64,000 bases of DNA. Source: Verrucosispora sp. NA02020. Lineage in GTDB: Bacteria > Actinomycetota > Actinomycetes > Mycobacteriales > Micromonosporaceae. Shown here piece after piece: positions 44,267 through 53,398 of the stretch (positions within the stretch are counted from its first letter, which is position 1; each line of letters starts with the position of its first letter). Position numbers and translations under genes: made by a program. Where the stretch lies: assembly GCF_013364215.1 (NCBI RefSeq), contig NZ_CP054923.1:4278001-4342000 (forward strand). The letters are read 5' to 3'. Below the pieces are notes generated by a model that was not told the DNA's origin, searched no databases, and saw nothing but the letters and a program-made list of their open reading frames with translations.

Positions 44267-45142
44267 TCACCCGGCGGGGACGCGGGTGCGTTGGGTCCAC
44301 ACGACACAGACGAGCACGACCAGCGCGGCGACGATCGACGCCGCGCTGACGGTCTCGGCGAGCAGCAGCGCGGACCAGAGCAGGGTCAGCACCGGCTGGG
44401 CGAGTTGGATCTGGCCGACCTGGGCGATGCCGCCCCGGGCCAGGCCCGCGTACCAGGCGAAGAAGCCCAGGAACATGGAGACCGTGGTCAGGTAGCCGAA
44501 GGCCGACCAGGCGGCGACGTCGGCCGTCGGCGGGTGGGTCACGGCGGCCACGACGGTGACGGGCACGGTGACCGGCAGCGCGAGCAGCAGGGCCCAGCAG
44601 ATGGTCTGCGCGCCGCCGAGTTCGCGGGCGAGTGCGCCGCCTTCGGCGTAGCCGAGGCCGCAGAGGACGACGGCGGCCAGCAGATAGAGGTCGGCCAGGG
44701 ACAGGGCACCGTGCACGGTGCCGGTGGCGACGAGGAAGGTGAGGACGGCGAGCAGGCCGGCGGCACCGGCGGCCCAGAACCGTCTCGGTGGGCGTTCCCC
44801 GGCGCGCAGCACCGCGAACACGGCGGTCATGGCGGGCAGCACGGTGACGACGACGGCACCGTGGGCGGCGGTCTGGGTGGTCAGGGCCAGCGAGGTGAAC
44901 AGCGGGAACCCGACGACCACGCCGAGGGCGACGACCGCCAGGCGTCGCCACTGGCGGCGGGTGGGTGGTGGGGCTGCGGTGAGTCGCAGGTACGCCCCGG
45001 CGAGCAGCGCGGCACCGACGGCCCGGCCGAAGGCGACGAACCAAGGGTCGAGGTGCTGCACGGCGACGCGGGTCGCGGGCAGCGACAGGGAGAACGTGAG
45101 GACGCCGAGCGCGCCGAGGGCGAGGCCGAGCGGCCGGTCCAC
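44267..45142 (-). CDS. EamA/DMT-family transporter
   Basis: 291 residues from GTG 45142, or 305 if the ATG at 45184 is used; that ATG overlaps the MocR start codon. Ten TM helices in two EamA repeats. Drug/metabolite transporter members export amino acids, metabolites or drugs. Divergent from a MocR-type regulator with an 8-bp inverted repeat between, so its expression is probably controlled by a pyridoxal-phosphate-linked ligand. Confidence 0.87.
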   Translation of the reverse strand: MDRPLGLALGALGVLTFSLSLPATRVAVQHLDPWFVAFGRAVGAALLAGAYLRLTAAPPPTRRQWRRLAVVALGVVVGFPLFTSLALTTQTAAHGAVVVTVLPAMTAVFAVLRAGERPPRRFWAAGAAGLLAVLTFLVATGTVHGALSLADLYLLAAVVLCGLGYAEGGALARELGGAQTICWALLLALPVTVPVTVVAAVTHPPTADVAAWSAFGYLTTVSMFLGFFAWYAGLARGGIAQVGQIQLAQPVLTLLWSALLLAETVSAASIVAALVVLVCVVWTQRTRVPAG

Positions 45143-45198
45143 CGTTATCGCCGCGCGGACAGTACCGCTACTCTGTGCTCTCATGGATCACGATAACG
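45143..45198. promoter_or_regulatory. Inverted 8-mers spanning the DMT/MocR divergent starts
   Basis: CGTTATCG (45143-45150) and CGATAACG (45191-45198), 40 bp apart, flank the start codon of the MocR gene. MocR-family dimers often use widely spaced sites; this could be the autoregulatory operator. The ATGs of both genes share the CATG at 45182-45185 if the longer DMT start is used. Confidence 0.45.
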
Positions 45199-46610
45199 CA
45201 TCCGCTCGCGTTGTCCTGGACCTGCGGCGGCTGGCGGCGGCTGCGGAGCCCGGCGCCCGACTGCCGTCGGTACGCGAGCTGACCGCCCGGCACCGCGCGT
45301 CGCCGGTCACCGTCGCCGAGGCCATTCGACAGTTGGTGGGCGAAGGGCTGATCGAGGCGCGGTCCGGCCGGGGCACCTTCGTGGCCGCCCGGCCGGACGA
45401 GCGACCGGCGCCCGACCTGTCCTGGCAGACGGTGGCGCTCGGTCCCCGCCCGGCCGGCGAGCAGGAGATGCAGGCGTTACTGGCGTTACCGCCGGAAGGC
45501 GCGATTCCGTTGTCCGGCGGGTACCTCGACGCCGAGCTGCAACCGGCCGTCGCGCTCGGTACCGCGCTCGCGCGTGCCGCCCGGCAACCCGCCGCGTGGC
45601 AGCGCGGTCCGACCGAGGGGCGGGCGGATCTGCGGGCCTGGTTCGCCCGCGAGGCGGGCACCGGGTTGCGCGCCGACGACATGGTGATCTGCCCGGGAGG
45701 TCAGGCCGCGTTGTCGACGGCGTTGCGGGCGCTCGCCACGTCCGGCGACACCCTGCTCGTGGAGTCGCCGACCTATCTGGGTGCGCTGGCCGCCGCGCGG
45801 GCCGCCGGGCTGCGGGTGGTGCCGGTGCCCGCCGACACCGAGGGGGTACGCCCCGACCAGCTCGCCGCCGCCTTCGCCCGGACCGGCGCGCGGCTGTTCT
45901 ACTGCCAGCCGCTGCACGCCAACCCGCACGGTGCCACGTTGGCGGCCGACCGGCGGGCCCCGGTCGCCGAGGCGGTACGCGACGCCGGGGCGTTCCTGAT
46001 CGAGGACGACTACGCCCGTGATCTCACGCTGGACGGGGTGGCCCCGCCACCGTTGGCCGCCGACGATCCGCACGGACACGTCGTCTATCTGCGGTCGCTG
46101 ACCAAGTCGGCCGCTCCCGGTCTGCGGGTCGCGGCGATCGGTGCACGGGGCCCCGCTGGCGCGCGGTTGCGCGCGGCCCGACTGCTCGACGACTTCTTCG
46201 TCGCCGGGCCGTTGCAGCAGGCCACCATCGAGGTCGTCACCGCACCGGCCTGGGCGCGACACCGGCGGGCGCTGCGGGCCGCACTGCGTACCCGTCGTGA
46301 GGCGTTGCGGGCCGCACTGCGTCGGCACCTGCCGGACCTGGCCGGGCAGCCCGTGCCGCGCGGCGGTCTGCACCTCTGGGTACGCCTGCCCGACGGCACC
46401 GACGACGTGGCGCTGGCCGCGACCGCCGCCGCCGAAGGGGTCGTCGTCTTTCCCGGCCGCCCCTGGTACGCCGCCGAACCGCCGGCACCGCACCTGCGCC
46501 TCACCTACGCCGCCGCCCCGCCCGAGGCGATGGACGAGGCCGTCCGCCGCCTCGCTCGGGCGCTGCGGACCCTGCTCGCCGCCGCCGCTGCCACCGTGGG
46601 GCCACGCTGA
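45183..46610 (+). CDS. MocR-family regulator (GntR HTH fused to PLP aminotransferase-like domain)
   Basis: 475 residues. N-terminal GntR winged HTH (LPSVRELTARHRASPVTVAEAIRQLVGEGLIEARSGRGTF split across about 27-70), linker, then a fold-type I aminotransferase domain (about 110-470). The PLP lysine is in YLRSLTKSAAPGLRVA, with LIEDDYARDL providing the cofactor-ring Asp. Such proteins sense PLP-linked amines or amino acids. Divergent from the DMT transporter, its probable target. Probably leaderless or nearly so, since the promoter must lie in the 40 bp upstream. Confidence 0.92.
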   Translation: MDHDNASARVVLDLRRLAAAAEPGARLPSVRELTARHRASPVTVAEAIRQLVGEGLIEARSGRGTFVAARPDERPAPDLSWQTVALGPRPAGEQEMQALLALPPEGAIPLSGGYLDAELQPAVALGTALARAARQPAAWQRGPTEGRADLRAWFAREAGTGLRADDMVICPGGQAALSTALRALATSGDTLLVESPTYLGALAAARAAGLRVVPVPADTEGVRPDQLAAAFARTGARLFYCQPLHANPHGATLAADRRAPVAEAVRDAGAFLIEDDYARDLTLDGVAPPPLAADDPHGHVVYLRSLTKSAAPGLRVAAIGARGPAGARLRAARLLDDFFVAGPLQQATIEVVTAPAWARHRRALRAALRTRREALRAALRRHLPDLAGQPVPRGGLHLWVRLPDGTDDVALAATAAAEGVVVFPGRPWYAAEPPAPHLRLTYAAAPPEAMDEAVRRLARALRTLLAAAAATVGPR

Positions 46611-46675
46611 CTGTCTCCGGTCCGAGCGTGGCCGCCGGCAACGGGGTGGTCACGAACGGCCGCTACCATCGCCGG

Positions 46676-47245
46676 ATGGATCTTCGCGGAACGATCAGCC
46701 CGGACCGTCCGTTGCTCGTCCTGGCCATCGCCGAGGAGGCCACCTACCTCGATGCGCGCCTGCCGGTGCTGCTCACCGGGATGGGGAAGGTCAACGCGGC
46801 GGTCGCGGTGGCGGCGACTCTGGCCCGTGGCCCGCTGCCGTCGGCGGTGGTCAACCTCGGCACGGCCGGCGCGCTGCACCCCGACTGGACGGGCACCCAC
46901 CAGGTCGGCAGTGTGCTCCAGCACGACCTGGACACCGAGTTCATCCGCCGGTTGACCGGGCAGAGCGTCGGGGCACCGCTGGCGCTGGGCGGTGACGGGC
47001 CGGTGCTGGCGACCGGCGACCGGTTCGTCGCCGACGACGAGACGCGCGCCGAGCTGGCCGCCCGCGCCCAGTTGGTGGACATGGAGGGCTACGCGGTGGC
47101 GTCGACCGCGCTGCGGTTCGGCGTACCGGTGCGGCTGGTCAAGCAGGTCAGCGACGAGGCCGGTGCCGGGGCGGACCGGACCTGGAAGGAGTCGGTGGAC
47201 GACTGCGCGCGGCTGCTCGCCGGCTGGGTCCGGGACCACCTCTGA
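46676..47245 (+). CDS. Nucleosidase / purine phosphorylase-like protein (MTAN fold)
   Basis: 189 residues from ATG 46676, shorter than classical MTA/SAH nucleosidase (about 230). GMGKVNAAVAVA and VVNLGTAGAL near the N-terminal half and VDMEGYAVASTA (the MEG motif binding ribose) are preserved; a catalytic Asp is probably in KQVSDEAG. It should cleave a nucleoside N-glycosidic bond, substrate not assignable. Follows the MocR gene by 65 bp and converges with the next operon. Confidence 0.8.
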   Translation: MDLRGTISPDRPLLVLAIAEEATYLDARLPVLLTGMGKVNAAVAVAATLARGPLPSAVVNLGTAGALHPDWTGTHQVGSVLQHDLDTEFIRRLTGQSVGAPLALGGDGPVLATGDRFVADDETRAELAARAQLVDMEGYAVASTALRFGVPVRLVKQVSDEAGAGADRTWKESVDDCARLLAGWVRDHL

Positions 47246-47282
47246 CCGGGGTGGTCCCGGACCGGGCCGGGCGATCCTGCCC

Positions 47283-47639
47283 CTATCGTCGCCGCGATCG
47301 GGACGAGGTCGTCGACGGGTCGGCCGACGGGTCGTCGTCGGCCGGTGGGGCGTCCTGGTCCTGTTCGGAGTAGCGCCACATCGATCGGATCTTGCCGGTC
47401 CGGCGGACCCCCGCCGGCCACGATCGTGCCAGCACCGCGAGGACCAGCAGGACCATCACGTTGAGGGCGAGCACCGCGCTGGTGAGCGGATCGGGCGGGG
47501 CACCGTGCTGGTGACCGGACGACGCCGGCGGTGGTGGTGCTGCTGCGCCCGGCTCGCCCTGACGCAGCGCCAGCGCCACCCCGACGGTGACGATCAGCGC
47601 GACCGCCGCGAGGCCCCACCGCCGGTGCCGCGACCTCAT
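47283..47639 (-). CDS. Small membrane protein, unknown function
   Basis: 118 residues with two hydrophobic helices (about 9-25 and 52-71), a Pro/His-rich loop between (PPPPASSGHQHGAPP) and a charged Asp/Ser/Arg C-terminus. ATG 47639 overlaps the stop of the upstream membrane gene. Not recognised. Confidence 0.6.
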   Translation of the reverse strand: MRSRHRRWGLAAVALIVTVGVALALRQGEPGAAAPPPPASSGHQHGAPPDPLTSAVLALNVMVLLVLAVLARSWPAGVRRTGKIRSMWRYSEQDQDAPPADDDPSADPSTTSSRSRRR

Positions 47640-48175
47640 GAGACGCCGGCGCCGGTGAGTTCGCGGGGTGCGCAGGTGCAGTTCATCTCGTCCGCCTCGT
47701 CCGGACCGGGGCGGCGGTGCAGGAACATGGCGACGACCATCGGCAGGAAGACGATGCCGTTGTAGAACAGGTGCAGCTCGACCCGAGGCACGATGAGCTG
47801 GGCGATGCTCACCGGGCCGGCCTGGCCGAAGAACGTGGTGCCGGACTGCACCTGGATGAGCAGCAGCAGATGCTCGAAGTGGTGCCAGACCTGGATGCCC
47901 AGAGCGACGGTCCACCAGGTCTTGGCCGTGCCGGTGAAGCCGGGGCGCAGCATGATGAACCCGGCCAGCATGATCAGGGCGTAGGCGTAGTGCATCCACT
48001 CCTCGGTGACCAGCCACGGGAACGGCATCCCGAGGACCCCACGGGCCTCGGCGGTCGTCCACCCCAGGCCCCAGATCTGGAACGCCTGCACGAGGTGCTC
48101 GGCCCAGTGAGCGACCACGATGACGAGGAAGAGCAATAGCGCCGGACGGTGGTGCTGGGAGTTGAGCCGATTCAT
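47636..48175 (-). CDS. Conserved membrane protein, unknown function
   Basis: 179 residues from ATG 48175 (MNRLNSQHHRPALLLFLVIV). About five TM helices with several membrane-embedded histidines (AHWAEHLVQAFQIW, VWHHFEHLLLLIQ, HLFYNG) that could coordinate a metal or heme. An HWAEH plus HHFEH arrangement is seen in small uncharacterised actinobacterial membrane proteins. Coupled to the small membrane protein downstream. This gene reads away from the biosynthetic cluster that starts to its right. Confidence 0.68.
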   Translation of the reverse strand: MNRLNSQHHRPALLLFLVIVVAHWAEHLVQAFQIWGLGWTTAEARGVLGMPFPWLVTEEWMHYAYALIMLAGFIMLRPGFTGTAKTWWTVALGIQVWHHFEHLLLLIQVQSGTTFFGQAGPVSIAQLIVPRVELHLFYNGIVFLPMVVAMFLHRRPGPDEADEMNCTCAPRELTGAGVS

Positions 48176-48917
48176 CGAAGTCCTCACTTCACGGGTGCTC
48201 GGAGGTCGGGGGGCAAAGCGCCCTGATACGACACGTGCCCTGACGGAGAGAGCGCATTCCCGCCACACTGGACTGCGTCGCGTCGCCGCCATCTCGGCCG
48301 TTTCGTAGGGGGTGAGGAAATGGTCGTTTCTGTCGTTTCTCCCTGCTGGATCAGGTGGGCTGGCACCGCTATCACCATCGACTCCCTTCAGCGGAGGGTG
48401 CCGTATCGAGCTTCTGAGATTTAGCAACTCACGCCGCCGAAAGCAAGGGGTGGACCGACTGGAAGCGTTTCCAGTGGTGCCTCCGTCGCGTGTCGGGACG
48501 ACACACGACGCCAGACGAGCGCCACCCCCCACCCGACCGGGCAGGGGACCGGATCCCCGACGCGGGCAGGTGTTCGACTGTGGCACAGTGTCGCCTTCGC
48601 AAACGGTCGTTAAACACTCGCGTCGGTCGAGTTTTCACTGCTCAGAGGGGCTGACGATAGTCGCATCTCGACGCCGAGCGGCAGTCGCCCCCCTTGCGCA
48701 CACCGTCTCACCTATGGGATAACCGCAATGTGGAAGTTCCGCCGAAGGACGGCGGCGTCCACGGTGGACGGTCCCGTCGAGATTGATTTCCATGACTGCG
48801 GTGGTCGCTTTTTGCATCCAGGACGCCACCGTTGTCCTCCGCTCAAGCGAACGCGACGCCAGCAGTTCCTCCGGTTTCTCGCTGCAGGTCGGCTGGCACT
48901 TGAGAACTGGGAGTGCG
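48176..48917. other. Long upstream region of the biosynthetic cluster
   Basis: About 740 bp without a credible gene, noticeably lower in GC than the flanks. Contains the palindrome at 48459-48474, a directly repeated CGGTCG (48604-48609 and 48624-48629) and a weak promoter-like pair TTGCGC (48694-48699) and TGGGAT (48715-48720). Probably the control region for the plus-strand cluster; the long untranslated stretch could also hold a leader RNA. Confidence 0.4.
48459..48474. promoter_or_regulatory. Perfect palindrome, LacI-like operator candidate
   Basis: CTGGAA-GCGT-TTCCAG, 6-bp arms and a 4-bp centre, resembles LacI-family operators of the GGAANCGNTTCC kind. No LacI-type gene is present in the window. 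Confidence 0.4.
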
Positions 48918-50855
48918 ATGCCGATAGGTTTCCAGGGACGACCGATGTACCAAGCGGCGCTTTTCGCAGTTCCGCTCGTCGCGATAACACTGGGATTCGT
49001 CGTCCCGTCCGCCCCGAGTTCGGCCAGCGCCGAACCCTTTGCCCTCAGTGTCACTGCTATTGATCCGGCGGTGGATCCGGTCCGGACGGTCCGCAAGGTC
49101 AATCCCTCCGTCGACCACATCGCATCGTGGATCAGCTCGGTGGGTGCCAGCGCCGCCGTCGCCGATCTCGACGGCGACGCGTACGCCAACGAGGTCTGCC
49201 TGGTCGATCCGCGATCGGATTCCGTCAGCGTGCACCGGATCGACCGGAGCACGATGGGCAGCAGTCCCGTGGTGACGCTGCTCGACGAGAACGGAATCGC
49301 CCCGGGCGCGGCCGGGCAACGGCTCGCCTACGACAAGGACACGCAGGCCCCGATGGGCTGTCGACTCGCCGACCTGGACGGCAACGGCTGGGTCGACGCC
49401 CTGGTCTACTTCTGGGGACGCGGACCGGTCGCCTACCTGAACTCCGGTGGCATGACGTTCGCGCCGCACGAGGTGCTCGACGGTGGTGCCGACCTCGACT
49501 GGTACACGAACACCGCGGTCTTCAGCGACCTCAACGGTGACGGCATCATGGACATCTTCATCGGCAACTACTTCGCCGACGGCGCCCAGCTCCTCGACAC
49601 CGGATCGCCGAAGCGGGTCGACATGAACGACTCGCTGTCCCGGGCGATGAACGGCGGGAAGAACTACGTGCTGCTGGGCCGGGGCGGCTTCCCCGCCGTC
49701 TCGTACGAACTCGTCGCGGACGCCTTCTCCGAGGACCACTCGCGGGGCTGGACGTTGGCGGTGGCCGCCGCCGACATGAACGGCGACGCGTTGCCGGAGC
49801 TGTACGTCGCCAACGACTTCGGTCCCGACCGCTTCTTCGTCAACCGATCGGTCGACGGCGAACTGAAGTTCGAGAACGTCGACGGCGGCAACAAGGGACT
49901 CCTCAACCCCCGGTCCACGATGATCGGCCGGGACTCCTTCAAGGGCATGGGCGTCACGATCGCCGACGTCGACCGCGACAACGAGTACGACGTCTACGTC
50001 AGCAACATCACCCACGAGTACGGCCTGTTCGAGAGCCAACTGCTCTTCCTCGGCGACGGGGTGCGGGACGACGGCGTACCCACCTTCCGGCCGGGAGCCG
50101 AGGCCCTCGGTCTGGCCCGTACCGCCTTCTCCTGGGACAACAAGGTCGGCGACCTCGACAACGACGGGCGGGTCGAGCTGCTCCAGGCGACCGGTTTCGT
50201 CCGCGGTCCGGTGAACCGGTGGCCGGAGATCCAGGAACTCGCACTCTCCAACGACACGTTGATCGCCAACCCCCGCGCCTGGCCCGACCTGAGGGACGCG
50301 GACATCAGTGGTGCGGCGCCTCGGGTCGTCATGACACCGACAGACGACGGCCGGTACGCGAACGTCGCGGAATCCTCCGGCCTTGACGACGGGGGCGTGA
50401 TGCGGGGCATCGCACTGGCCGACATCGACGGCGACGGCGACCTGGACTGGATCGAGGCGAACCAGTGGGCGGACGCCCGGCTGGTCGTGAACGACTGCGA
50501 CGGCTGTGACGGGTTCGTCGGTCTGCGGATCCTGCGGAGCACCGAGGACGCCTCCCCCACCGGCCCCCGTACGCCACAGGTGATCGAGGGTCTGCGGGCC
50601 ACCCACGAGGTGCGGGGCGCGGCCGCGATGGGCGCCACGGCCACCGTCACCACCCCGAGCGGCAGCACGTTCCGCTCCTACGTCGACGGCGGCAACGGGC
50701 ACAGCGGGCAGAGCAGCACCGACGTCCACTTCGGGCTCGGCGACGACGCGGGAGACACCCACACGGTGGCGCTGACCTGGCGAGACGCCACCGGGACGGT
50801 GCAGAACGCCGAGGTGCAGGTGGGCCGCGGCTGGCACACGGTGGTGCTGCCATGA
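48918..50855 (+). CDS. UnbV-type FG-GAP/ASPIC protein of enediyne-like cassettes
   Basis: 645 residues from ATG 48918 (RBS GGGAG). An N-terminal signal sequence (about 13-38, ending SASA) exports the protein. The body has many FG-GAP/calcium-loop repeats (DLDGDAYANE, DLDGNGWVD, DLNGDGIMD, DMNGDALPE, DVDRDNEYD, DLDNDGRVE, DIDGDGDLD), giving a beta-propeller. A C-terminal ASPIC/UnbV domain follows (about 540-645). UnbV is one of five conserved genes of enediyne warhead clusters; its reaction there is not settled. Its stop overlaps the UnbU start (ATGA), and it is the first gene of the cluster. Confidence 0.88.
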   Translation: MPIGFQGRPMYQAALFAVPLVAITLGFVVPSAPSSASAEPFALSVTAIDPAVDPVRTVRKVNPSVDHIASWISSVGASAAVADLDGDAYANEVCLVDPRSDSVSVHRIDRSTMGSSPVVTLLDENGIAPGAAGQRLAYDKDTQAPMGCRLADLDGNGWVDALVYFWGRGPVAYLNSGGMTFAPHEVLDGGADLDWYTNTAVFSDLNGDGIMDIFIGNYFADGAQLLDTGSPKRVDMNDSLSRAMNGGKNYVLLGRGGFPAVSYELVADAFSEDHSRGWTLAVAAADMNGDALPELYVANDFGPDRFFVNRSVDGELKFENVDGGNKGLLNPRSTMIGRDSFKGMGVTIADVDRDNEYDVYVSNITHEYGLFESQLLFLGDGVRDDGVPTFRPGAEALGLARTAFSWDNKVGDLDNDGRVELLQATGFVRGPVNRWPEIQELALSNDTLIANPRAWPDLRDADISGAAPRVVMTPTDDGRYANVAESSGLDDGGVMRGIALADIDGDGDLDWIEANQWADARLVVNDCDGCDGFVGLRILRSTEDASPTGPRTPQVIEGLRATHEVRGAAAMGATATVTTPSGSTFRSYVDGGNGHSGQSSTDVHFGLGDDAGDTHTVALTWRDATGTVQNAEVQVGRGWHTVVLP

Positions 50856-51892
50856 CCGGGACGTTGACGCTGCCCACCCCGACGGCGCCACCCCGCACCC
50901 GGCTGCGGGACCTGCCCGCGAAGATGCGGCCCACCGACCCGGCGAAGATGCGGCTCGCGGCGCTGCGTCGGTTCGCCGTCGCGATCATGGTGCTCAACAT
51001 CGTCGGGCATCTGTTCCTCGGCTTCGAGCAGACCATCGCCCAGATGATCCTCGTGGTCCTGATGTGCTATCTGACCGAGATCGCACTCGAGACGCTCGTG
51101 GCCAAGCGGGACGCGCGGCGGCCGGCGTACCTGTCGCGTACCGAGGCGCCCACCCGACGCGAGCGGGTGCTGTCGCTGGTCAACTTCCTCCTGCCGGCGC
51201 ACATCAGCGGGTTCGCGCTGGCGATGCTGCTGTTCATCAGCGACCGTCTCGACCTGTTCATCGTCGCCGCGGTCGTCACGATCAGCAGCAAGTACATCTT
51301 CCGGGTCCGGACCGGAAGGGGCGACAAGCACTTCTTCAACCCCTCGAACTTCGGCATCACGGTGATGCTGGTGCTCTACGCCAGCACCGTCAGCATCGCG
51401 CCGCCGTACCAGTTCACCGAGAACCTCGGTCACTTCGGCGACATCGCGCTGCCCGCCTTCCTCGCCTGCCTGGGCCTGTTCATCAACTTCATCTTCACCG
51501 GCAAGCTCCCACTGATCTTCGCGTGGATCGGCGGCTTCACCGCCCAGGCGGCGCTGCGCGCGGTGTTCACCGACGACACCTCCTTCCTGGCCGCGATGTC
51601 CCCGCTCACCGGGATGGCGCTGCTGCTCTTCACGCTCTACATGATCACCGACCCGGGTACGACGCCGAGGTCCACGTCGGGCCAGATCACGTTCGGTCTC
51701 TCGGTCGCCGCGGTCTACGGCGTCCTGATGCTCTTCCACGTGGCCTTCGGCGTCTTCTTCGCCCTCACGATCGTCAGCGCCTGCCGTGGAGCCGGACTGT
51801 GGATCGCGGCACGGCGAGAGTCGAGTACGGAGTCCACCGAGCCCCGCATCGGGGGGACCCCGCCGACGATCGCCCCGAACCCCGTGCCGTAG
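50852..51892 (+). CDS. UnbU-type integral membrane protein (RnfD/NqrB-like)
   Basis: 346 residues with a polar N-terminus (about 1-38) and eight to nine TM helices. The segment DKHFFNPSNFGITVML (about 158-173) is the hallmark of the RnfD/NqrB electron-transport fold shared by UnbU of enediyne clusters. In RnfD and NqrB a nearby Thr carries covalent FMN; no clear SGAT motif is seen, so flavinylation is doubtful. Together with UnbV it may form a membrane redox or export unit for the cluster product. Overlaps UnbV by 4 bp. Confidence 0.86.
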   Translation: MTGTLTLPTPTAPPRTRLRDLPAKMRPTDPAKMRLAALRRFAVAIMVLNIVGHLFLGFEQTIAQMILVVLMCYLTEIALETLVAKRDARRPAYLSRTEAPTRRERVLSLVNFLLPAHISGFALAMLLFISDRLDLFIVAAVVTISSKYIFRVRTGRGDKHFFNPSNFGITVMLVLYASTVSIAPPYQFTENLGHFGDIALPAFLACLGLFINFIFTGKLPLIFAWIGGFTAQAALRAVFTDDTSFLAAMSPLTGMALLLFTLYMITDPGTTPRSTSGQITFGLSVAAVYGVLMLFHVAFGVFFALTIVSACRGAGLWIAARRESSTESTEPRIGGTPPTIAPNPVP

Positions 51893-51962
51893 CGGCACCG
51901 ACCGAGTACGTCGTCACCTGGCTCCGGCGTCCGCGCCGGTGGACGGGTCGAAAGGAGAAACA

Positions 51963-52196
51963 GTGGAACTCACCGAGACACTTCGAGAGACGGTCGCGAT
52001 GCTGGTCATGGCCGAGCCGGAGGAGATCGGCCTCGACACGTCCTTCGCGGAGTTGGGGGTCGACTCGCTGGGTCGCCTCGAACTGATCGCCCACGTCGAA
52101 CAACACCTGGGCAAGATCCTGCCGGAGAACCAGACGCCGCAACTGGACACCATCAACGAGGTCGTCGAGTTCGCCGAATCCCTCGCGGCCGCATGA
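51963..52196 (+). CDS. Discrete acyl carrier protein
   Basis: 77 residues from GTG 51963, RBS AAAGGAGAAA. Four-helix ACP with the phosphopantetheine serine in GVDSLGRLEL (Ser35). Carries growing acyl chains for the KS/KR enzymes encoded next. Its stop overlaps the KS start (ATGA). The DSL motif identifies a type II FAS/PKS carrier rather than a PCP. Confidence 0.94.
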   Translation: MELTETLRETVAMLVMAEPEEIGLDTSFAELGVDSLGRLELIAHVEQHLGKILPENQTPQLDTINEVVEFAESLAAA

Positions 52197-53398
52197 CCGC
52201 CAGGACACCCGTGGTCACCGGTCTCGGTGTCGTCAGCGCCGCCGGCATCGGTGCCACGCACTTCTGGCAGGGCCTGCAGCAGGGCACACCCCGCTTCCGC
52301 GAGGTGTCGCTGTTCCCGACCGACGACCTGGCGAACCACGTCGCGGGCGAGATCGGGCCGTGGACACCCGGCTTCGACGCCGTCGACACCGCCCGGCTCG
52401 ACGGCGACCGGACGGTCACGTTCGCGCTCGCGGCGTTGGACCAGGCGATCGCCGACGCCGGACTCGGCGACATCCGGCCGGATCGGGTGCTGGTCGGGAC
52501 GACGGTCGGTGACGTCGCCGACCACGAGGGGGCCCGACGTGAGGCCGTACGCAGCGGTGCCGGTCGGCCGGGCGCGCTGGACGTGGACACGTCACTGCGT
52601 ACCCGGATCTCGCGGCACCTCGGTGGGTCGGTTCCGGTGGAGCTGTTCGTCACCGCGTGCGCTGCGGGCAACATGGCGCTGATCCGTGCCGCACAGCTCA
52701 TCGCCGACGGCTCCGCCGACGTCGTGGTCTGCGGTGGAGCCGAGGCGCTGTCGCGGATGGCCTTCACCGGCTTCTCGCGGATGCGCGGCATGGCGCAGGA
52801 ACGCTGTCGCCCGTTCAGCGACGCGCGGGACGGACTGCTGCTCGGTGAGGGCGCCGCCTTCGTCATCGTGGAGTCGGCCGCGCACGCCGCCGCCCGTGGC
52901 ACCCGGCTGCGGGCGACGATCGCCGGCTACGGTCTCACCTGCGACGCGAAGCACCCGGCGGCACCGGACCTGTCCGGCGTCGGGGTGGCACGGGCGATGC
53001 GGTCGGCGATCGCCGGCGCGGACCCCGCCGACGTCGCGTACGTCTGCGCCCACGGCACCGGCACACCGCAGAACGATGCCGCCGAAGCAGCCGCCTACCG
53101 CACGGTCTTCACCGGGTCGCCCCCGCCGATCAGCTCCATCAAGGCACTCATCGGCCACTCCCTCGGCGCGGCCAGCGCGATCGAGGCGGTCGCCTGCACG
53201 CTGGTGCTCGACCACCAGCAGACGATCCCGCAGTGGGGTCTGGACGACGCCGGCACCTCGCTCGGCGTCCGGCCGGCGACCGGCCGCCACGACGAGGCGA
53301 CCCGGATCGACCTGGTGCTCAACAACGCGTTCGCCTTCGGCGGCAACAACACCTGTGTCGGCCTACGGCGGCCCGCGTACGAGGAGGCCAGCGCATGA
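52193..53398 (+). CDS. Beta-ketoacyl-ACP synthase (FabF/KS-alpha type)
   Basis: 401 residues, full-length thiolase fold. The Cys-His-His triad is complete: VTACAAGN (C156), [11 protein letters not shown] (H287) and [15 protein letters not shown] (H322). It condenses malonyl-ACP with an acyl chain. Ends at FGGNNTCVG, the conserved glycine loop. ATGA overlaps tie it to the ACP before and the short KS-like protein after, so this KS probably works with that partner as a KS-alpha/CLF-like pair. Confidence 0.93.
   Translation: MTARTPVVTGLGVVSAAGIGATHFWQGLQQGTPRFREVSLFPTDDLANHVAGEIGPWTPGFDAVDTARLDGDRTVTFALAALDQAIADAGLGDIRPDRVLVGTTVGDVADHEGARREAVRSGAGRPGALDVDTSLRTRISRHLGGSVPVELFVTACAAGNMALIRAAQLIADGSADVVVCGGAEALSRMAFTGFSRMRGMAQERCRPFSDARDGLLLGEGAAFVIVESAAHAAARGTRLRATIAGYGLTCDAKHPAAPDLSGVGVARAMRSAIAGADPADVAYVCAHGTGTPQNDAAEAAAYRTVFTGSPPPISSIKALIGHSLGAASAIEAVACTLVLDHQQTIPQWGLDDAGTSLGVRPATGRHDEATRIDLVLNNAFAFGGNNTCVGLRRPAYEEASA

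Noticed and set aside
48604..48629. SARP-type direct repeat (CGGTCG twice)
   Set aside because: The 20-bp periodicity does not match the usual 11 or 22 bp and no SARP gene is in the window; kept only as a note in the region entry.
48312..48722. Possible small gene in the cluster's upstream region
   Set aside because: Low-complexity translation, no RBS, no family resemblance, and the region has lower GC and regulatory-looking palindromes.
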